From: Flavobacterium johnsoniae
GTDB lineage: Bacteria > Bacteroidota > Bacteroidia > Flavobacteriales > Flavobacteriaceae
Direction: 5' to 3'
Length of the DNA: 64,000 nucleotides
Assembly (NCBI RefSeq): GCF_001879205.1
Contig: NZ_MLFK01000007.1
Coordinates: 682,001-746,000, forward strand
Below are positions 9,060-18,188 of this stretch, piece by piece (the first letter of the stretch is position 1; every line of letters starts with the position of its first letter). The position numbers were made by a program, and so were the translations under genes. Below the pieces are notes generated by a model, which saw only the letters and a list, made by a program, of their open reading frames with translations, did no database searches and had not been told where the DNA came from.

Positions 9060-9323
9060 ATGAAAACGCAATTTTTTAAAAACGCAATGCCTTTTGCAGT
9101 AGCTGCATTGGGTATTATTGGGGCTTTTACAACCACTTCGATGCAAAGTGCAGAAAAAGAAATGGTTCTTGTTGATGCTTACAATCCGAGTAATTGTCAG
9201 GACATTGTCAAACAATGTGATAATCAGGAAAGAACCTACATCTGTAGTTTTAACGGTAATCAGCTCTATGCTAAAGACAATATTGGAAATTGTACAGAGA
9301 CCTTATGGCAAGAGCAGCCATAA
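9060..9323 (+). CDS. Small exported cysteine protein (DUF6520-like)
   Basis: This is an 87-residue protein. Residues 1-30 are a signal peptide (MKTQFF..., then a hydrophobic stretch). The mature part of about 55 residues has four cysteines (NCQDIVKQC, YIC, NC), enough for two disulfides. This resembles the DUF6520 family of small exported Bacteroidetes proteins, of unknown role. The gene follows the MauE fusion by 91 bases on the same strand, and a bidirectional terminator closes the unit. It could be the substrate of the membrane redox protein, or a secreted peptide. The family call is from recall. Confidence 0.65.
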   Translation: MKTQFFKNAMPFAVAALGIIGAFTTTSMQSAEKEMVLVDAYNPSNCQDIVKQCDNQERTYICSFNGNQLYAKDNIGNCTETLWQEQP

Positions 9324-9340
9324 GCTTGTTACTAACTTTT

Positions 9341-9382
9341 AAAAAACAATGCCGCTCCAAACAGGAGCGGCATTGTGAGTTT
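9341..9382. terminator. Bidirectional terminator between convergent genes
   Basis: The perfect 12-base stem CAATGCCGCTCC/GGAGCGGCATTG has an A-run on its left and a T-rich run on its right. It therefore serves both the small exported protein (plus) and the S9 peptidase operon (minus). Confidence 0.88.
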
Positions 9383-9396
9383 TAATTATTTAATGA

Positions 9397-12051
9397 TTAA
9401 ATATGACCGTTGATCCAGTCAGGTGTTTTTTCATCTTTAAGATAATAATCTAACCATTGTAACACTCGAATGGTTAGATCTTTCTGGTTAACTGGATTAA
9501 GGAGTGTGTGGCTTTCTTTTGGATAGAGAAGCATGATGCTTTTTTTGTTTAGCCTGCGCAGTGCCATGTAATATGCTGTGGTCTGGAATGGATCAACCTG
9601 TGTGTCTTCTTTTCCGCTCCACATTAAAAGCGGAGTCTGTAAATTTTCAATGAACGCAAGTGGTGAATTTCTGTCAAAATCTTCCCTGCTGGAGAAAGGC
9701 GTTTTGTCTCCCATACGCCAGCCTCCTGATGCAAAACGCCATATTTCTGGTCTTGCCGTATTTATGCCTACGGTGAGATATCTTCTTGTCAGGTCTGTTA
9801 TGGCTCCGCTGGCTATTGCCGTAGCAAATACGTTAGTCTGATTTATAACATATGAAGTTTCGTAGCCTCCGAAGGAATGTCCCATAATTGCAATCCTTTT
9901 AGTATCCACTTTTCCTGTTTCCATGATTTTTTTTGTGCCGGAAAGCACACAATCCAAGGTGGAAGGGCCGACATTTTCCTTTTCATGCAGGATGTCAGGC
10001 AGAAAGACAAAATAGCCGGTAGTCGTAAAAACACTTGGATTGTAACCTGATTCGTTTTCCAGCGTAGGGTTCCAATATTTGTGGAGTCCGCTGGACTGTA
10101 TTTCATAAATATATACAATCATGGGGTATTTTTTATTTGGGGAATAGTCTGCTGGGTAATATAAAACACCTTTTAAGTTTTTATTTTTTGAATTCTGAAA
10201 AGATACAAGTTCGCTTCTTCCCCAGTTAAAATCATCATGCTGAGAATTACTCTGGAAAATACATTTTTCATTTAAATTGTTTCCCACGGCAATCATCCTC
10301 GGAGGAAGATTAAATTTCTGTTCCATACAGAAATAGGTGCCTCTTTTTGATCCTGTAATAAGATTGGAAAAATAGGAATCGCGGGCTATGATTGTCTTTA
10401 TTCCCCCAGTGGAATTCCACGTGTAAAATCCTGTTTGACCATTTTGGTTTTCACCCCGCATCAGTAGTGTTTTTTTTATATCATATTGCTGGTGCACTAG
10501 TCCGTCATAAAGATATTTACGGTTAATTGTTTTAGGTTTCAGATCCAGTTTAAATCTAATTTGTGCTTCCTTGCCATTAGTTAATCTTCTGTTTCGGGTG
10601 CCATCCGGTTTAAAAGCCCACAAATCAAATTCGTCATAAAGAAGAATTTCTTCGTCTGAAGAAGTCCAACCGGCATTTCCATAAGGACTTTCAGCTGAAA
10701 GCGCGACTACTTTTCCTAAAAAAGGAATGCCAGTTTTTGAAGTTAGGTTGGTATGGGTTTTATCCTTTAGGCAATAAATCCACCAGTTTTTGTCTTTAAA
10801 GTATGTGATATATTTTCCTGTTGGAGAAATGGAAATATCATGCATTAATACAGGTTGTTTTCTTAGAAGAAGATGTTTTTCAAAAGTGATAAGATCTAAA
10901 AGATAATAATCCCTGGGACCTTCAAATTCGAACTGTGGTTCATAGGCTTTTGGATCGGACAGCACAGCGTAGCTGGAGTCAGGGGAAAGCATCATAGAAG
11001 ACAAGTTATTGTCTGTAATCTGTCTGAATAATTTTTGTTCAGGCATCCATACCGCAATTTTTGGAGTCGAGTAAGAATTTCCGTTTCGCTGCTCCTGTGG
11101 GTATATCCATTTGTCATTAGTACTCCAGATCTCTACTTTTGAATCTAATTGATTAAGGGGCGCTTCGCTTTTGTTTTTTAAAGAAAAAAAAACCTTTTTA
11201 AGATCGTCTGATATCAGCATCTTATTTCGTGAAGTGGCGGCTATGGAAGCTCCTTTAGGAAAACTATCCACTACATTTGAATCAAGCTGATAAATTTTCT
11301 TGTCAGCAATGGTATATAGAAGCAGTGATACTGGAGCTCCTTCTTTTGAATTACTGCAGAAAGCGACAGCTTTATCAGTTCTCTGCCAGGTAAAATTGTC
11401 ATAATAGTTTTCATCAGTTTTTACCAGCTGTTCTGACACGGATATATTTTTAAGATCAAAAAGAAACAGGGAATTCTTTCCATTGAGAGTGATGTTATAT
11501 AACAATCGACTACCTGAAGGGCTCATGGAAAATTTAGTCACATTAGGTATCTCCAGAAGCGTTTTATCTAGCGGGGACTTAACTCTTAAGATACCTTTGT
11601 TTTTCTCTGAACGGATAAAAACCAGCAGCAGGTTATTCTGATAGGAATACTCATAATGATCAGCTCCTGTGATTATGTCCTTTTTTCCGTTTTCTGGATT
11701 AATGGTGGTTAAGGTATCTCCTTTCATAAAGAGAAAGAGATTATTTTTAGTAAACAAGGACTTTACAGCAGTAGGAAAACTGTAGGTTCTGCCGTCCGTA
11801 ACGTTGCGCAGGAATAACGTATCGAAGCTGTAGGCATAATTAATGCCGTAGCTTACCCATTTTTCATTCGGTGCCGTTTTATCTATTTCAAAATTAGACC
11901 ATAGTTTGTAAGAGGCCTGATCTAATTTCTTTTTTTGCATTACCTGCCCCTTTAAAGGGCAGGTTACTAATGGCAAAATAAAAAATGGAACAAGGTTAAA
12001 AAATGGTAAAAATGAGATTTTAAATATTCTCAATGGAATAAATGTTGCCAT
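9397..12051 (-). CDS. S9 family prolyl-oligopeptidase-like serine peptidase
   Basis: This 884-residue protein has an N-terminal hydrophobic leader and a long beta-propeller region. The C-terminal alpha/beta-hydrolase domain has a catalytic triad readable as Ser726 (GHSFGG), Asp816 (GKEDTQV) and His848 (ESHTLL). S9 enzymes cleave short peptides or act as dipeptidyl peptidases, and the leader suggests a periplasmic or membrane site. It is the last gene of a SusC-SusD-peptidase operon, with a 10-base gap to SusD, so it probably processes what the SusCD pair imports (peptides or peptide-like compounds). Confidence 0.88.
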   Translation of the reverse strand: MATFIPLRIFKISFLPFFNLVPFFILPLVTCPLKGQVMQKKKLDQASYKLWSNFEIDKTAPNEKWVSYGINYAYSFDTLFLRNVTDGRTYSFPTAVKSLFTKNNLFLFMKGDTLTTINPENGKKDIITGADHYEYSYQNNLLLVFIRSEKNKGILRVKSPLDKTLLEIPNVTKFSMSPSGSRLLYNITLNGKNSLFLFDLKNISVSEQLVKTDENYYDNFTWQRTDKAVAFCSNSKEGAPVSLLLYTIADKKIYQLDSNVVDSFPKGASIAATSRNKMLISDDLKKVFFSLKNKSEAPLNQLDSKVEIWSTNDKWIYPQEQRNGNSYSTPKIAVWMPEQKLFRQITDNNLSSMMLSPDSSYAVLSDPKAYEPQFEFEGPRDYYLLDLITFEKHLLLRKQPVLMHDISISPTGKYITYFKDKNWWIYCLKDKTHTNLTSKTGIPFLGKVVALSAESPYGNAGWTSSDEEILLYDEFDLWAFKPDGTRNRRLTNGKEAQIRFKLDLKPKTINRKYLYDGLVHQQYDIKKTLLMRGENQNGQTGFYTWNSTGGIKTIIARDSYFSNLITGSKRGTYFCMEQKFNLPPRMIAVGNNLNEKCIFQSNSQHDDFNWGRSELVSFQNSKNKNLKGVLYYPADYSPNKKYPMIVYIYEIQSSGLHKYWNPTLENESGYNPSVFTTTGYFVFLPDILHEKENVGPSTLDCVLSGTKKIMETGKVDTKRIAIMGHSFGGYETSYVINQTNVFATAIASGAITDLTRRYLTVGINTARPEIWRFASGGWRMGDKTPFSSREDFDRNSPLAFIENLQTPLLMWSGKEDTQVDPFQTTAYYMALRRLNKKSIMLLYPKESHTLLNPVNQKDLTIRVLQWLDYYLKDEKTPDWINGHI

Positions 12052-12061
12052 AATAAAAGGT

Positions 12062-13444
12062 TTAATGTCCAGGATTTTGAGGAAGAAGGTTGGGATTTAA
12101 ATTAAGTTCAATCTCGGGCAAGGGAAGAAGCTTGTCCGTGGCATCCCATCCTGGCTTAACTTCTGAGAGCACGGCATCTATTTCCCCAAATCGGCGTAAA
12201 TCAAAAAAGCGATGTCCTTGTTCTGTAAAAAGCTCCCATCTTCTTTCCTGAAGAATAGCATTCAGGATTTCTTGCGGAGAAACTGCAGCAGTGCTTGCAA
12301 GACCTGCCCTGCTTCTGATTTTATTCAGATCCTCTTTTGCCCCAATGAGGTCTCCCTGACGGATCCGCGCTTCAGCTCTAATTAGATATTGTTCGGCAGT
12401 GCGAAAAATGATGGAATATTCTTTAGAAAGGGAAGTGTTGTTCTGTTCTTTGTATTTGTAAGCATGAGACCATGAACCATTTGCATTGGTAACGGTCCTG
12501 ATCCAGCTGGCTTTGCGAAGATCGGCATTTGAAAAGGAGTTCAACAGATAGGGGGTGAGTGCTACAGTGGAAGGCGGACCGGCCTGAAAGATAAAAAAGG
12601 ATCCTTCAGCTGCATTCTGGCCTGCTACCGAGGTCTGCAGCTGCCAAATAGTTTCTTTCGAATTATTTATAAATACCTTTGAAAGATCATTTTCCATTAT
12701 AAAAAGTTCTGTTTTGTTCAGCACTGCAGAGGCTTCATTTGATGCCTGCTCATACATTTTATTGTAGAGGTAAACCCGCGCAAGAAAAGCGTGGCAGACA
12801 TATTTATTGGGACGGATTCGATCTGTAGAGCTGTAATTCTCCGGTAATAGATCCATTGCTTGGTTTAAATCATTAATAATATTCTGATACACTTTTTCTT
12901 CGGTCATCCTAATGACTTTTGTGTTTTGCTCATAGTCAGTCTCTTTGATGTATGGTATACCACCGAAAAGATTGAGAAGATAGAAGTGCGATAAAGCCCT
13001 GATAAAAAGGGCTTCACCAAGAAGCTGTTTTTTTCGGTCTTGACTGAAATTAATATTGTTTTCGACCCCTTTTAATATGGCATTGGCGGTATAAATCTGG
13101 TTGTAGGAACTGTTCCAATATGTCAGTATCACAGTTGATGAAGCAGGAACCGTGTTATCATAAAATGTAAATACCGCATTTGAGGGGAGGCCATAAGCAG
13201 TCAATTCATCTGCATAATTTCCAAGCTGGTTTGAAATTCCTATGCTTGATCCGTTCAGAATTCCGTTATCTCTGATCTTTGAATAAATATTGGTAAGAGC
13301 GGCATTTGCAGTGTCGTAATTATCAAATACAGCTTGTGCGGTCAGTTGTGACTTTGGAAGATCAACTTCGACAAAATCAGTACAGGAGCTGAACATTAGC
13401 AAGATGGCCAGCATTGAAAAAAATGAATTAATAGAATGTATCAT
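12062..13444 (-). CDS. SusD/RagB family outer-membrane lipoprotein
   Basis: This 460-residue protein has a lipoprotein signal (MFSSC near residue 21) and the SusD/RagB fold: an N-terminal TPR-like helical part with the FIRALSHFYLLNLFGGIPY segment, and the C-terminal RAEARIRQGDL and RRWELFTEQGHRFFDLRR signatures. It caps the SusC pore and binds substrate at the cell surface. It lies 13 bases downstream of the SusC gene. Its pairing with an S9 peptidase rather than glycosidases suggests a peptide substrate. Confidence 0.92.
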   Translation of the reverse strand: MIHSINSFFSMLAILLMFSSCTDFVEVDLPKSQLTAQAVFDNYDTANAALTNIYSKIRDNGILNGSSIGISNQLGNYADELTAYGLPSNAVFTFYDNTVPASSTVILTYWNSSYNQIYTANAILKGVENNINFSQDRKKQLLGEALFIRALSHFYLLNLFGGIPYIKETDYEQNTKVIRMTEEKVYQNIINDLNQAMDLLPENYSSTDRIRPNKYVCHAFLARVYLYNKMYEQASNEASAVLNKTELFIMENDLSKVFINNSKETIWQLQTSVAGQNAAEGSFFIFQAGPPSTVALTPYLLNSFSNADLRKASWIRTVTNANGSWSHAYKYKEQNNTSLSKEYSIIFRTAEQYLIRAEARIRQGDLIGAKEDLNKIRSRAGLASTAAVSPQEILNAILQERRWELFTEQGHRFFDLRRFGEIDAVLSEVKPGWDATDKLLPLPEIELNLNPNLLPQNPGH

Positions 13445-13457
13445 TAGAATATCTTTT

Positions 13458-16400
13458 TTAAAAGGTTAATTGTACCGCTGCAGTCACAACTTTAAGAGGA
13501 GGGAGGTAACCGATAGTAGAAAATTCAGGATCCCCGTCCTGATACTTTGTAAAAGTCAGCAGATTCTGAGCCTGAAGCATTACCTTGCAGCTTGTATCTT
13601 TCAGGTTTAACGGAACAGTATAGGAAAGCGCAATATTTTTTAAACGGATAAAGCTGGCATCGGTTATGATTGCATTGCTGAGCAGGTAATTATTATTTGC
13701 GTTTACTACGTTTCTATCTGTGCCAGTTGTATACATTTGATAGGCTGTCTGGTTCCCTATTGTCTGCCAGCTGTCTATTAATCTTGTCTGCTGATTGGAC
13801 ATCATCCCGGGCGTCCCCATTGGAAATATTCGGTTCTGTTGTTTTGTGAACTGAAAAAGAAAATCAAGATTCCAGCCTTTATAAGTGAGCTGATTTTGTA
13901 TGCCTCCAAAATACTTGGGATTCAGATCGGCGGTATACTGCCTGTCATAAGGTGAAGATATTACGCCGTCGTTGTTTACATCTTCAAAATCATAAATGCC
14001 TGTCTGTGCATTTACGCCCTTAAGTCTATACAGCAGCAGAATATTGAGAGGTTCACCTATTCTGTACTGCTGGCTGTAGGTTGAACCCTCCAGACCAGGA
14101 AAACTCAGCAGTTTATTTTTTGCAAAGGTGAGGTTGAAATTGGTAATCCATTGAATATCTGCTTTTTTTAGATTAACTGTACGCAGTGTAAATTCTAAAC
14201 CTCTATTTTCAACAACAGCATTAAGATTGGCCTGAATGGAGGAAAAACCTGTTGTTCCCGGAAGTGGAATACCCACCAGTTGATTAGAGGAACGGTTTTG
14301 ATACCACGCTGCCGTTGTGAAGATTCTGTCTCTGAAAAATCCTGTTTCAAATGCAAATTCAAGTTTTTTATTTATCTCCCAACCGAAATCAGCATTGTAA
14401 AGCCTTGAAGGGGAAATTCCGGTCACACCATCATAGTTGACACTTGTTGTACCATAGGTGTCAAAAAACTGATAATCTCCAATCTGGTCGTTTCCTGTTG
14501 TTCCGTAGCTGCCACGGAGTTTTCCAAAACTGAGCCATGAACTGTTTTTAAAGAAATTTTCATTTGTGAAGAGCCATGCAAATCCCGCCGCTCCAAAGTT
14601 GGCGAATTGTCTGCCGGGTCCAAAGCGGCTGGATCCATCCCTTCTTGCCGTAAGGTTTAAAATATATCGGTCCTGCCAGTTATAGTTTAACCTTCCAAAA
14701 ATGGCCTGATACTTATATTGTGTTTCATCGTCCAGCTGTATGGTAATGACTTTGGCGGCTGCAAGATTATAAATTAAGCTGTTGGAACTGAAACCGCTCC
14801 CTGACTGATAAAGAGCAGCTGTGGTCTGGTTTTGAAAAGTGGTGCCTGCCAATAAATTTATTTTTCCCTTTCCCAATTCTTTTTCCCACGTAAGCTGTGG
14901 TTCTATAATCCACGAAGTCCTTGAGGTCTGGTTTTGATAAAGCACTGATCTCTGACTGGTGAAATTGTAAGCGGGGTTAAAGATTGTTGAAGGTGCCGTG
15001 CGGGTTTCCTGAGTACCCAGATCAGTAAAACCGAAGTTGCTTTTAATACTTAAACCTTCTGATAGCTCATAAGAAAACTTAGCGTTTGCAATGAGGTCTT
15101 TGGTCTTCGATTCATATTTTGCATTAAGGTTTCGCAGTGGATTTTCCCAAGTCTGATTTTCCCAGTTTAAACTTCCGTCCGCATTGTAAAGTGCAGGGGC
15201 GTTAGGTGCCAGAAACCTTGTGGCATTAGTTAGATCACTGGCTGGCTGGTTATTTTTCTGTACAGAATATCCGCCTGTGAATATCATTTGAAATCTATTA
15301 TCTTCGGACCTGTGGTTGATATTGACCTGAAGCCCTCCTCTGTTATAACCAAAATGGCCCGGAAATACTGTTGATTCACTATGGTAAGTGCCACTGAGCA
15401 GAAACTGGGTGTTTTTTGAGCCCCCGGAAACAGTCATCTGATTGTCATAAATTTTTGAAGTTCCACCCAGTAGTTCCTGTTGCCAGTCAGTATATCTGTT
15501 TTGATCCCAAGTACCGTTAACATCATAATCCGTACTACCATATTGTTTTCCATCATTTACGAAAGCTTGTTTTCGCATTGCCAGATATTGTTCGGTATTC
15601 ATGAGCTTGAGAAATCTTGTAACGGTTCCGGTTCCCGTACAGCTTGTTATGGTAAATCTGGTTTTTCCGGATTTTCCTTTTTTAGTTGAAATCAATACAA
15701 CCCCGTTCGCTCCCCGCGATCCGTAAATAGAGGTAGCATCGGCATCTTTTAGAACCTCGATGCTTTCTATATTGTCAGGATTGATGCTGTTCAGCGGACT
15801 GGTTGAGGTCGGAAAAATGGATGAGGTCTGCCCCGAACCAATAGGGCTGGAAGAATAAGGGACCCCGTCAATGATATACATTGGGGCATTGGCCGCTGAT
15901 CGCAGGCTATTCTGCCCGCGGATTTTAATATCAAAACCGCCTCCGCCAACTCCAGTAGTCTGCGTGATACTTACTCCGGCCATACGGCCCTGCATGGCGG
16001 CCAGCACATTAGTCACAGGCTGGGTTTCAATATCTTTGGAGGTAATTCGGGCAATGCTCCCCGTACGGTCACTTTCTTTTACGGAATAATAACCAGCATT
16101 CACCCGAACCTCCTGCAAGGTAGTTGCATCATATTCAAGCTTAATATCAATTTTAGCTCTGTCATTTACTGGAACAAGTTTAGTTTTAAATCCAATGAAA
16201 GATACTATCAATGTATCCCTGGGAGAAGCTTGGATAGAATAGTGGCCATTGAAGTCTGTGATAACGGCTGAATTCTTAGTGCTTTTAAGCACAATTGTCA
16301 CTCCGGGTAGGGGAGATGTTCCGTCACTTACAATACCCTGGACCTGATGGCTCTGGTAAGAAAGCATTTTGGTATTTCGAAAGTTTCTGGAATAAACGGT

Positions 16401-16478
16401 GGAAAAAGACAGCAGAATGCCAGTAAATAATAGGCAATAAAGAGCTCTTCCATCCTTAAAAAATGAAAAATAATTCAT
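13458..16478 (-). CDS. SusC/RagA family TonB-linked outer-membrane transporter
   Basis: This 1006-residue protein has a signal peptide, a carboxypeptidase-D-like N-terminal domain (about 44-120, GIVSDGTSPLPGVTIVL), then a plug domain (GRMAGVSI, IRGQNSL, YIIDGVPY, DADATSIYGSRGANGVV) and a beta-barrel ending in an aromatic residue (VQLTF). It imports its ligand through the outer membrane with TonB energy and pairs with the downstream SusD. No anti-sigma or FecR gene is adjacent. Expression may instead depend on the structured leader upstream. Confidence 0.94.
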   Translation of the reverse strand: MNYFSFFKDGRALYCLLFTGILLSFSTVYSRNFRNTKMLSYQSHQVQGIVSDGTSPLPGVTIVLKSTKNSAVITDFNGHYSIQASPRDTLIVSFIGFKTKLVPVNDRAKIDIKLEYDATTLQEVRVNAGYYSVKESDRTGSIARITSKDIETQPVTNVLAAMQGRMAGVSITQTTGVGGGGFDIKIRGQNSLRSAANAPMYIIDGVPYSSSPIGSGQTSSIFPTSTSPLNSINPDNIESIEVLKDADATSIYGSRGANGVVLISTKKGKSGKTRFTITSCTGTGTVTRFLKLMNTEQYLAMRKQAFVNDGKQYGSTDYDVNGTWDQNRYTDWQQELLGGTSKIYDNQMTVSGGSKNTQFLLSGTYHSESTVFPGHFGYNRGGLQVNINHRSEDNRFQMIFTGGYSVQKNNQPASDLTNATRFLAPNAPALYNADGSLNWENQTWENPLRNLNAKYESKTKDLIANAKFSYELSEGLSIKSNFGFTDLGTQETRTAPSTIFNPAYNFTSQRSVLYQNQTSRTSWIIEPQLTWEKELGKGKINLLAGTTFQNQTTAALYQSGSGFSSNSLIYNLAAAKVITIQLDDETQYKYQAIFGRLNYNWQDRYILNLTARRDGSSRFGPGRQFANFGAAGFAWLFTNENFFKNSSWLSFGKLRGSYGTTGNDQIGDYQFFDTYGTTSVNYDGVTGISPSRLYNADFGWEINKKLEFAFETGFFRDRIFTTAAWYQNRSSNQLVGIPLPGTTGFSSIQANLNAVVENRGLEFTLRTVNLKKADIQWITNFNLTFAKNKLLSFPGLEGSTYSQQYRIGEPLNILLLYRLKGVNAQTGIYDFEDVNNDGVISSPYDRQYTADLNPKYFGGIQNQLTYKGWNLDFLFQFTKQQNRIFPMGTPGMMSNQQTRLIDSWQTIGNQTAYQMYTTGTDRNVVNANNNYLLSNAIITDASFIRLKNIALSYTVPLNLKDTSCKVMLQAQNLLTFTKYQDGDPEFSTIGYLPPLKVVTAAVQLTF

Positions 16479-16713
16479 AATATTGGGATTGGTTAGTTAA
16501 ATGGATATTTGATTAGCTAAGGTCCTCTGCTCTAGTTTGGTCGCTGCAGCTGAGGGCCATTTTTTATGCATTGAGTAAACGGCTTAATGACCATAAAAAA
16601 GATTTTTGTTTAATGCACAGGCAATGAGTAATTAAAAGTTCAACTTGTTGGAAGCTGCGATATCGTTTTTGATTTAAAGTACCGCTAAGAATATAAGCCT
16701 TGAAGAGCCTAAT

Positions 16714-16856
16714 AAAAAAGGCGTGGAACTCAGCTTATTGACTTGAGGTACTGGAAATACCGAGGAACAATAAGTGAGCCCACGCCATAGGCGTGAGCAT
16801 CTTACTTATCCTCTCGTTCCTTCTAAATTTCCAGTTTTCAAGTCGAGATTCTAAGC
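16714..16856 (-). ncRNA. Structured leader: mutually exclusive antiterminator and terminator hairpins, or a 6S-like RNA
   Basis: Read on the minus strand, bases 16856 to 16733 form one long imperfect hairpin, with paired blocks GACTTGA, CTGGAAAT, GGAAC, ATAAGT and GCYCACGCC. The tip's second arm (16797-16778) is also complementary to 16740-16720, giving a second hairpin ending CCACGCC that runs straight into TTTTTT (16719-16714), a classic terminator. The two folds exclude each other, so this looks like an attenuator in the leader of the SusC-SusD-peptidase operon. A self-contained 6S-like small RNA (a 6S-Flavo family exists in flavobacteria) ending at that terminator is the main alternative. 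Confidence 0.6.
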
Positions 16857-16888
16857 GAATGCTTCAAATATTTTTATGTGAAGAATCG

Positions 16889-16896
16889 CAAATATA
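16889..16896 (-). promoter_or_regulatory. Probable -7 box for the structured leader
   Basis: The minus strand reads TATATTTG, an exact TAnnTTTG match. It would start transcription near 16882, about 25 bases before the long hairpin. A second identical box lies at 16909-16916. No well-placed -33 box is visible for either. Confidence 0.4.
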
Positions 16897-16933
16897 TAAA
16901 TTCAAAAACAAATATAATAAAAAAAACTAACAA

Positions 16934-16951
16934 CTACACATATATGTGTAG
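16934..16951. promoter_or_regulatory. 18-base perfect palindrome, probable Xre operator
   Basis: CTACACATATATGTGTAG is a perfect palindrome ending 18 bases before the Xre start codon. Small HTH regulators typically repress themselves from such a site. It also lies just upstream of the leftward -7 boxes, so it could couple control of the susC operon to the Xre protein. Confidence 0.6.
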
Positions 16952-16969
16952 GATAAATGTTTTTTTATA

Positions 16970-17206
16970 ATGGAAATTTATCATGTGGAAGAAAAAGAAT
17001 TACATAAAGTACAAATTAAGCTGGGGGCTACCATCAGGAAAATTAGGGAAGAAAAAGATGAATATTCTCAATCCAAATTAGCTTTCGAAATTGGTATGTC
17101 AGTAAATCAGGTTGCCAGAATAGAAAGAGGAGAAACGAATCCCACAGTGAAAACTCTAACTTTAATTGCAAAAGCCTTAAACGTTGAAATAAAAGATTTT
17201 TTTTAA
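16970..17206 (+). CDS. Xre-family HTH transcriptional regulator
   Basis: This is a 78-residue, single-domain Cro/C1-type regulator. The helix-turn-helix covers about residues 15-72 (SKLAFEIGMSVNQVARIERGETNP, then LTLIAKALNVEIKDFF). It opens an AT-rich cluster of three putative defence genes and has its own palindrome upstream and its own terminator downstream. It could control the following genes or simply itself. Confidence 0.88.
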   Translation: MEIYHVEEKELHKVQIKLGATIRKIREEKDEYSQSKLAFEIGMSVNQVARIERGETNPTVKTLTLIAKALNVEIKDFF

Positions 17207-17211
17207 GATTA

Positions 17212-17238
17212 TAAAGATGCTTAGTCATCTTTTTTTTA
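17212..17238 (+). terminator. Terminator after the Xre gene
   Basis: The 7-base stem AAAGATG/CATCTTT is followed by a run of eight T residues, directly after the stop codon. The stem is short, so some read-through into the next gene is plausible. Confidence 0.6.
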
Positions 17239-17370
17239 TGCTTAATATAAACATAAAACAGGTATTTATACTGAGTATGTAACTTAGAGAAAAGAATTAT
17301 TTTGTACTTATTTAAAAGGACTTCCTTTTGTAAAAAAAATTTAATATGAATGATAATAATATAACGTAGA

Positions 17371-18033
17371 ATGGAAATAATTGATAACAATGGAGAACTT
17401 AGAATTAATCTTTTTCACGGAACATCAAGTCTATTTTTAGATAGTATTTTAAAATATGGTCTGGCAGGTAAAGATATAATTCAAGAATGGCGAATACTAG
17501 AATTAGCGCAAAACGTATTTTCTCTTTCAGAAAAGGCTCTTAAAGATTCTGCTCTTTTTCTGAAGAGCGGATATTCATTTAAAAAAATGATTGAACAGGA
17601 TAATACCGGACTTTTTAATTTCCAGCATGGGCAAACTTATGTATCTCCTTCCAAAGGTTCAGCCATTAATTATTCTTTAAGAAATACTTATGGCTCAGAA
17701 CTACTTTCATATACGATTACGTTTTTAAGAGAACTAGTAAAAGAGGAAATACCGAATTCGCTTTTAACAGATTTTAAACATATCAATGATATCATGAATT
17801 TAACTCCGAGCCCTGTATTAATTGAGGTTAGCAATGTACATTCAAGTTCTTTACTGAGCGAACATGGGGATGATCCACAACATAATTTCAATAACATGGC
17901 TGGTTTTCCAGAAAATTTGTTTGATGCCCTAACTCAACAAATAAATTTCAGACTAATTAAAGCGACATCTGTCGAAAATCTGAAATTTTGGAATATTAGT
18001 GCAACCGGCGAACTTACTGAGATAAGCATTTAA
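17371..18033 (+). CDS. ADP-ribosyltransferase-fold-like protein
   Basis: This 220-residue soluble protein is not assignable to a named family. The N-terminus has LFHGTSS with His16, then ILKYGLAG. Further on is QTYVSPSKGSAINYSLR (Tyr90, Ser92, Tyr101), followed by beta strands and LIEVS with Glu152. The order HGT, then YVSxxxxxAxxY, then a late Glu is the usual pattern of NAD-dependent ADP-ribosyltransferases of the H-Y-E clan (Arr, Tpt1 and PARP-like). It could be a toxin or defence effector in this island. The fold call is inferred from motifs only; the gene is clearly coding and AT-rich like its neighbours. Confidence 0.55.
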   Translation: MEIIDNNGELRINLFHGTSSLFLDSILKYGLAGKDIIQEWRILELAQNVFSLSEKALKDSALFLKSGYSFKKMIEQDNTGLFNFQHGQTYVSPSKGSAINYSLRNTYGSELLSYTITFLRELVKEEIPNSLLTDFKHINDIMNLTPSPVLIEVSNVHSSSLLSEHGDDPQHNFNNMAGFPENLFDALTQQINFRLIKATSVENLKFWNISATGELTEISI

Positions 18034-18188
18034 CCTTTGTTAGTGATACTTTTTTCGAGGTAAATTTTTCTCAATTATAAAAGATGATTGCTCTTCAAAT
18101 GTTTAAATTTCAGAGAACGATATTTATATCTTGATGTGATTTTGATAGATATGTATTAAAAGTTAAATAATAGAATTAGAAATAAAAA

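Larger units (their letters stand above)
16479..16969. other. Long leader and control region between susC and the Xre gene
   Basis: These 491 bases contain, on the minus strand, two TAnnTTTG -7-like boxes, a 125-base imperfect hairpin that competes with a terminator-like hairpin, and about 240 further bases before susC without an obvious gene. On the plus strand an 18-base perfect palindrome lies just before the Xre gene. The individual parts are listed separately. Confidence 0.6.
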
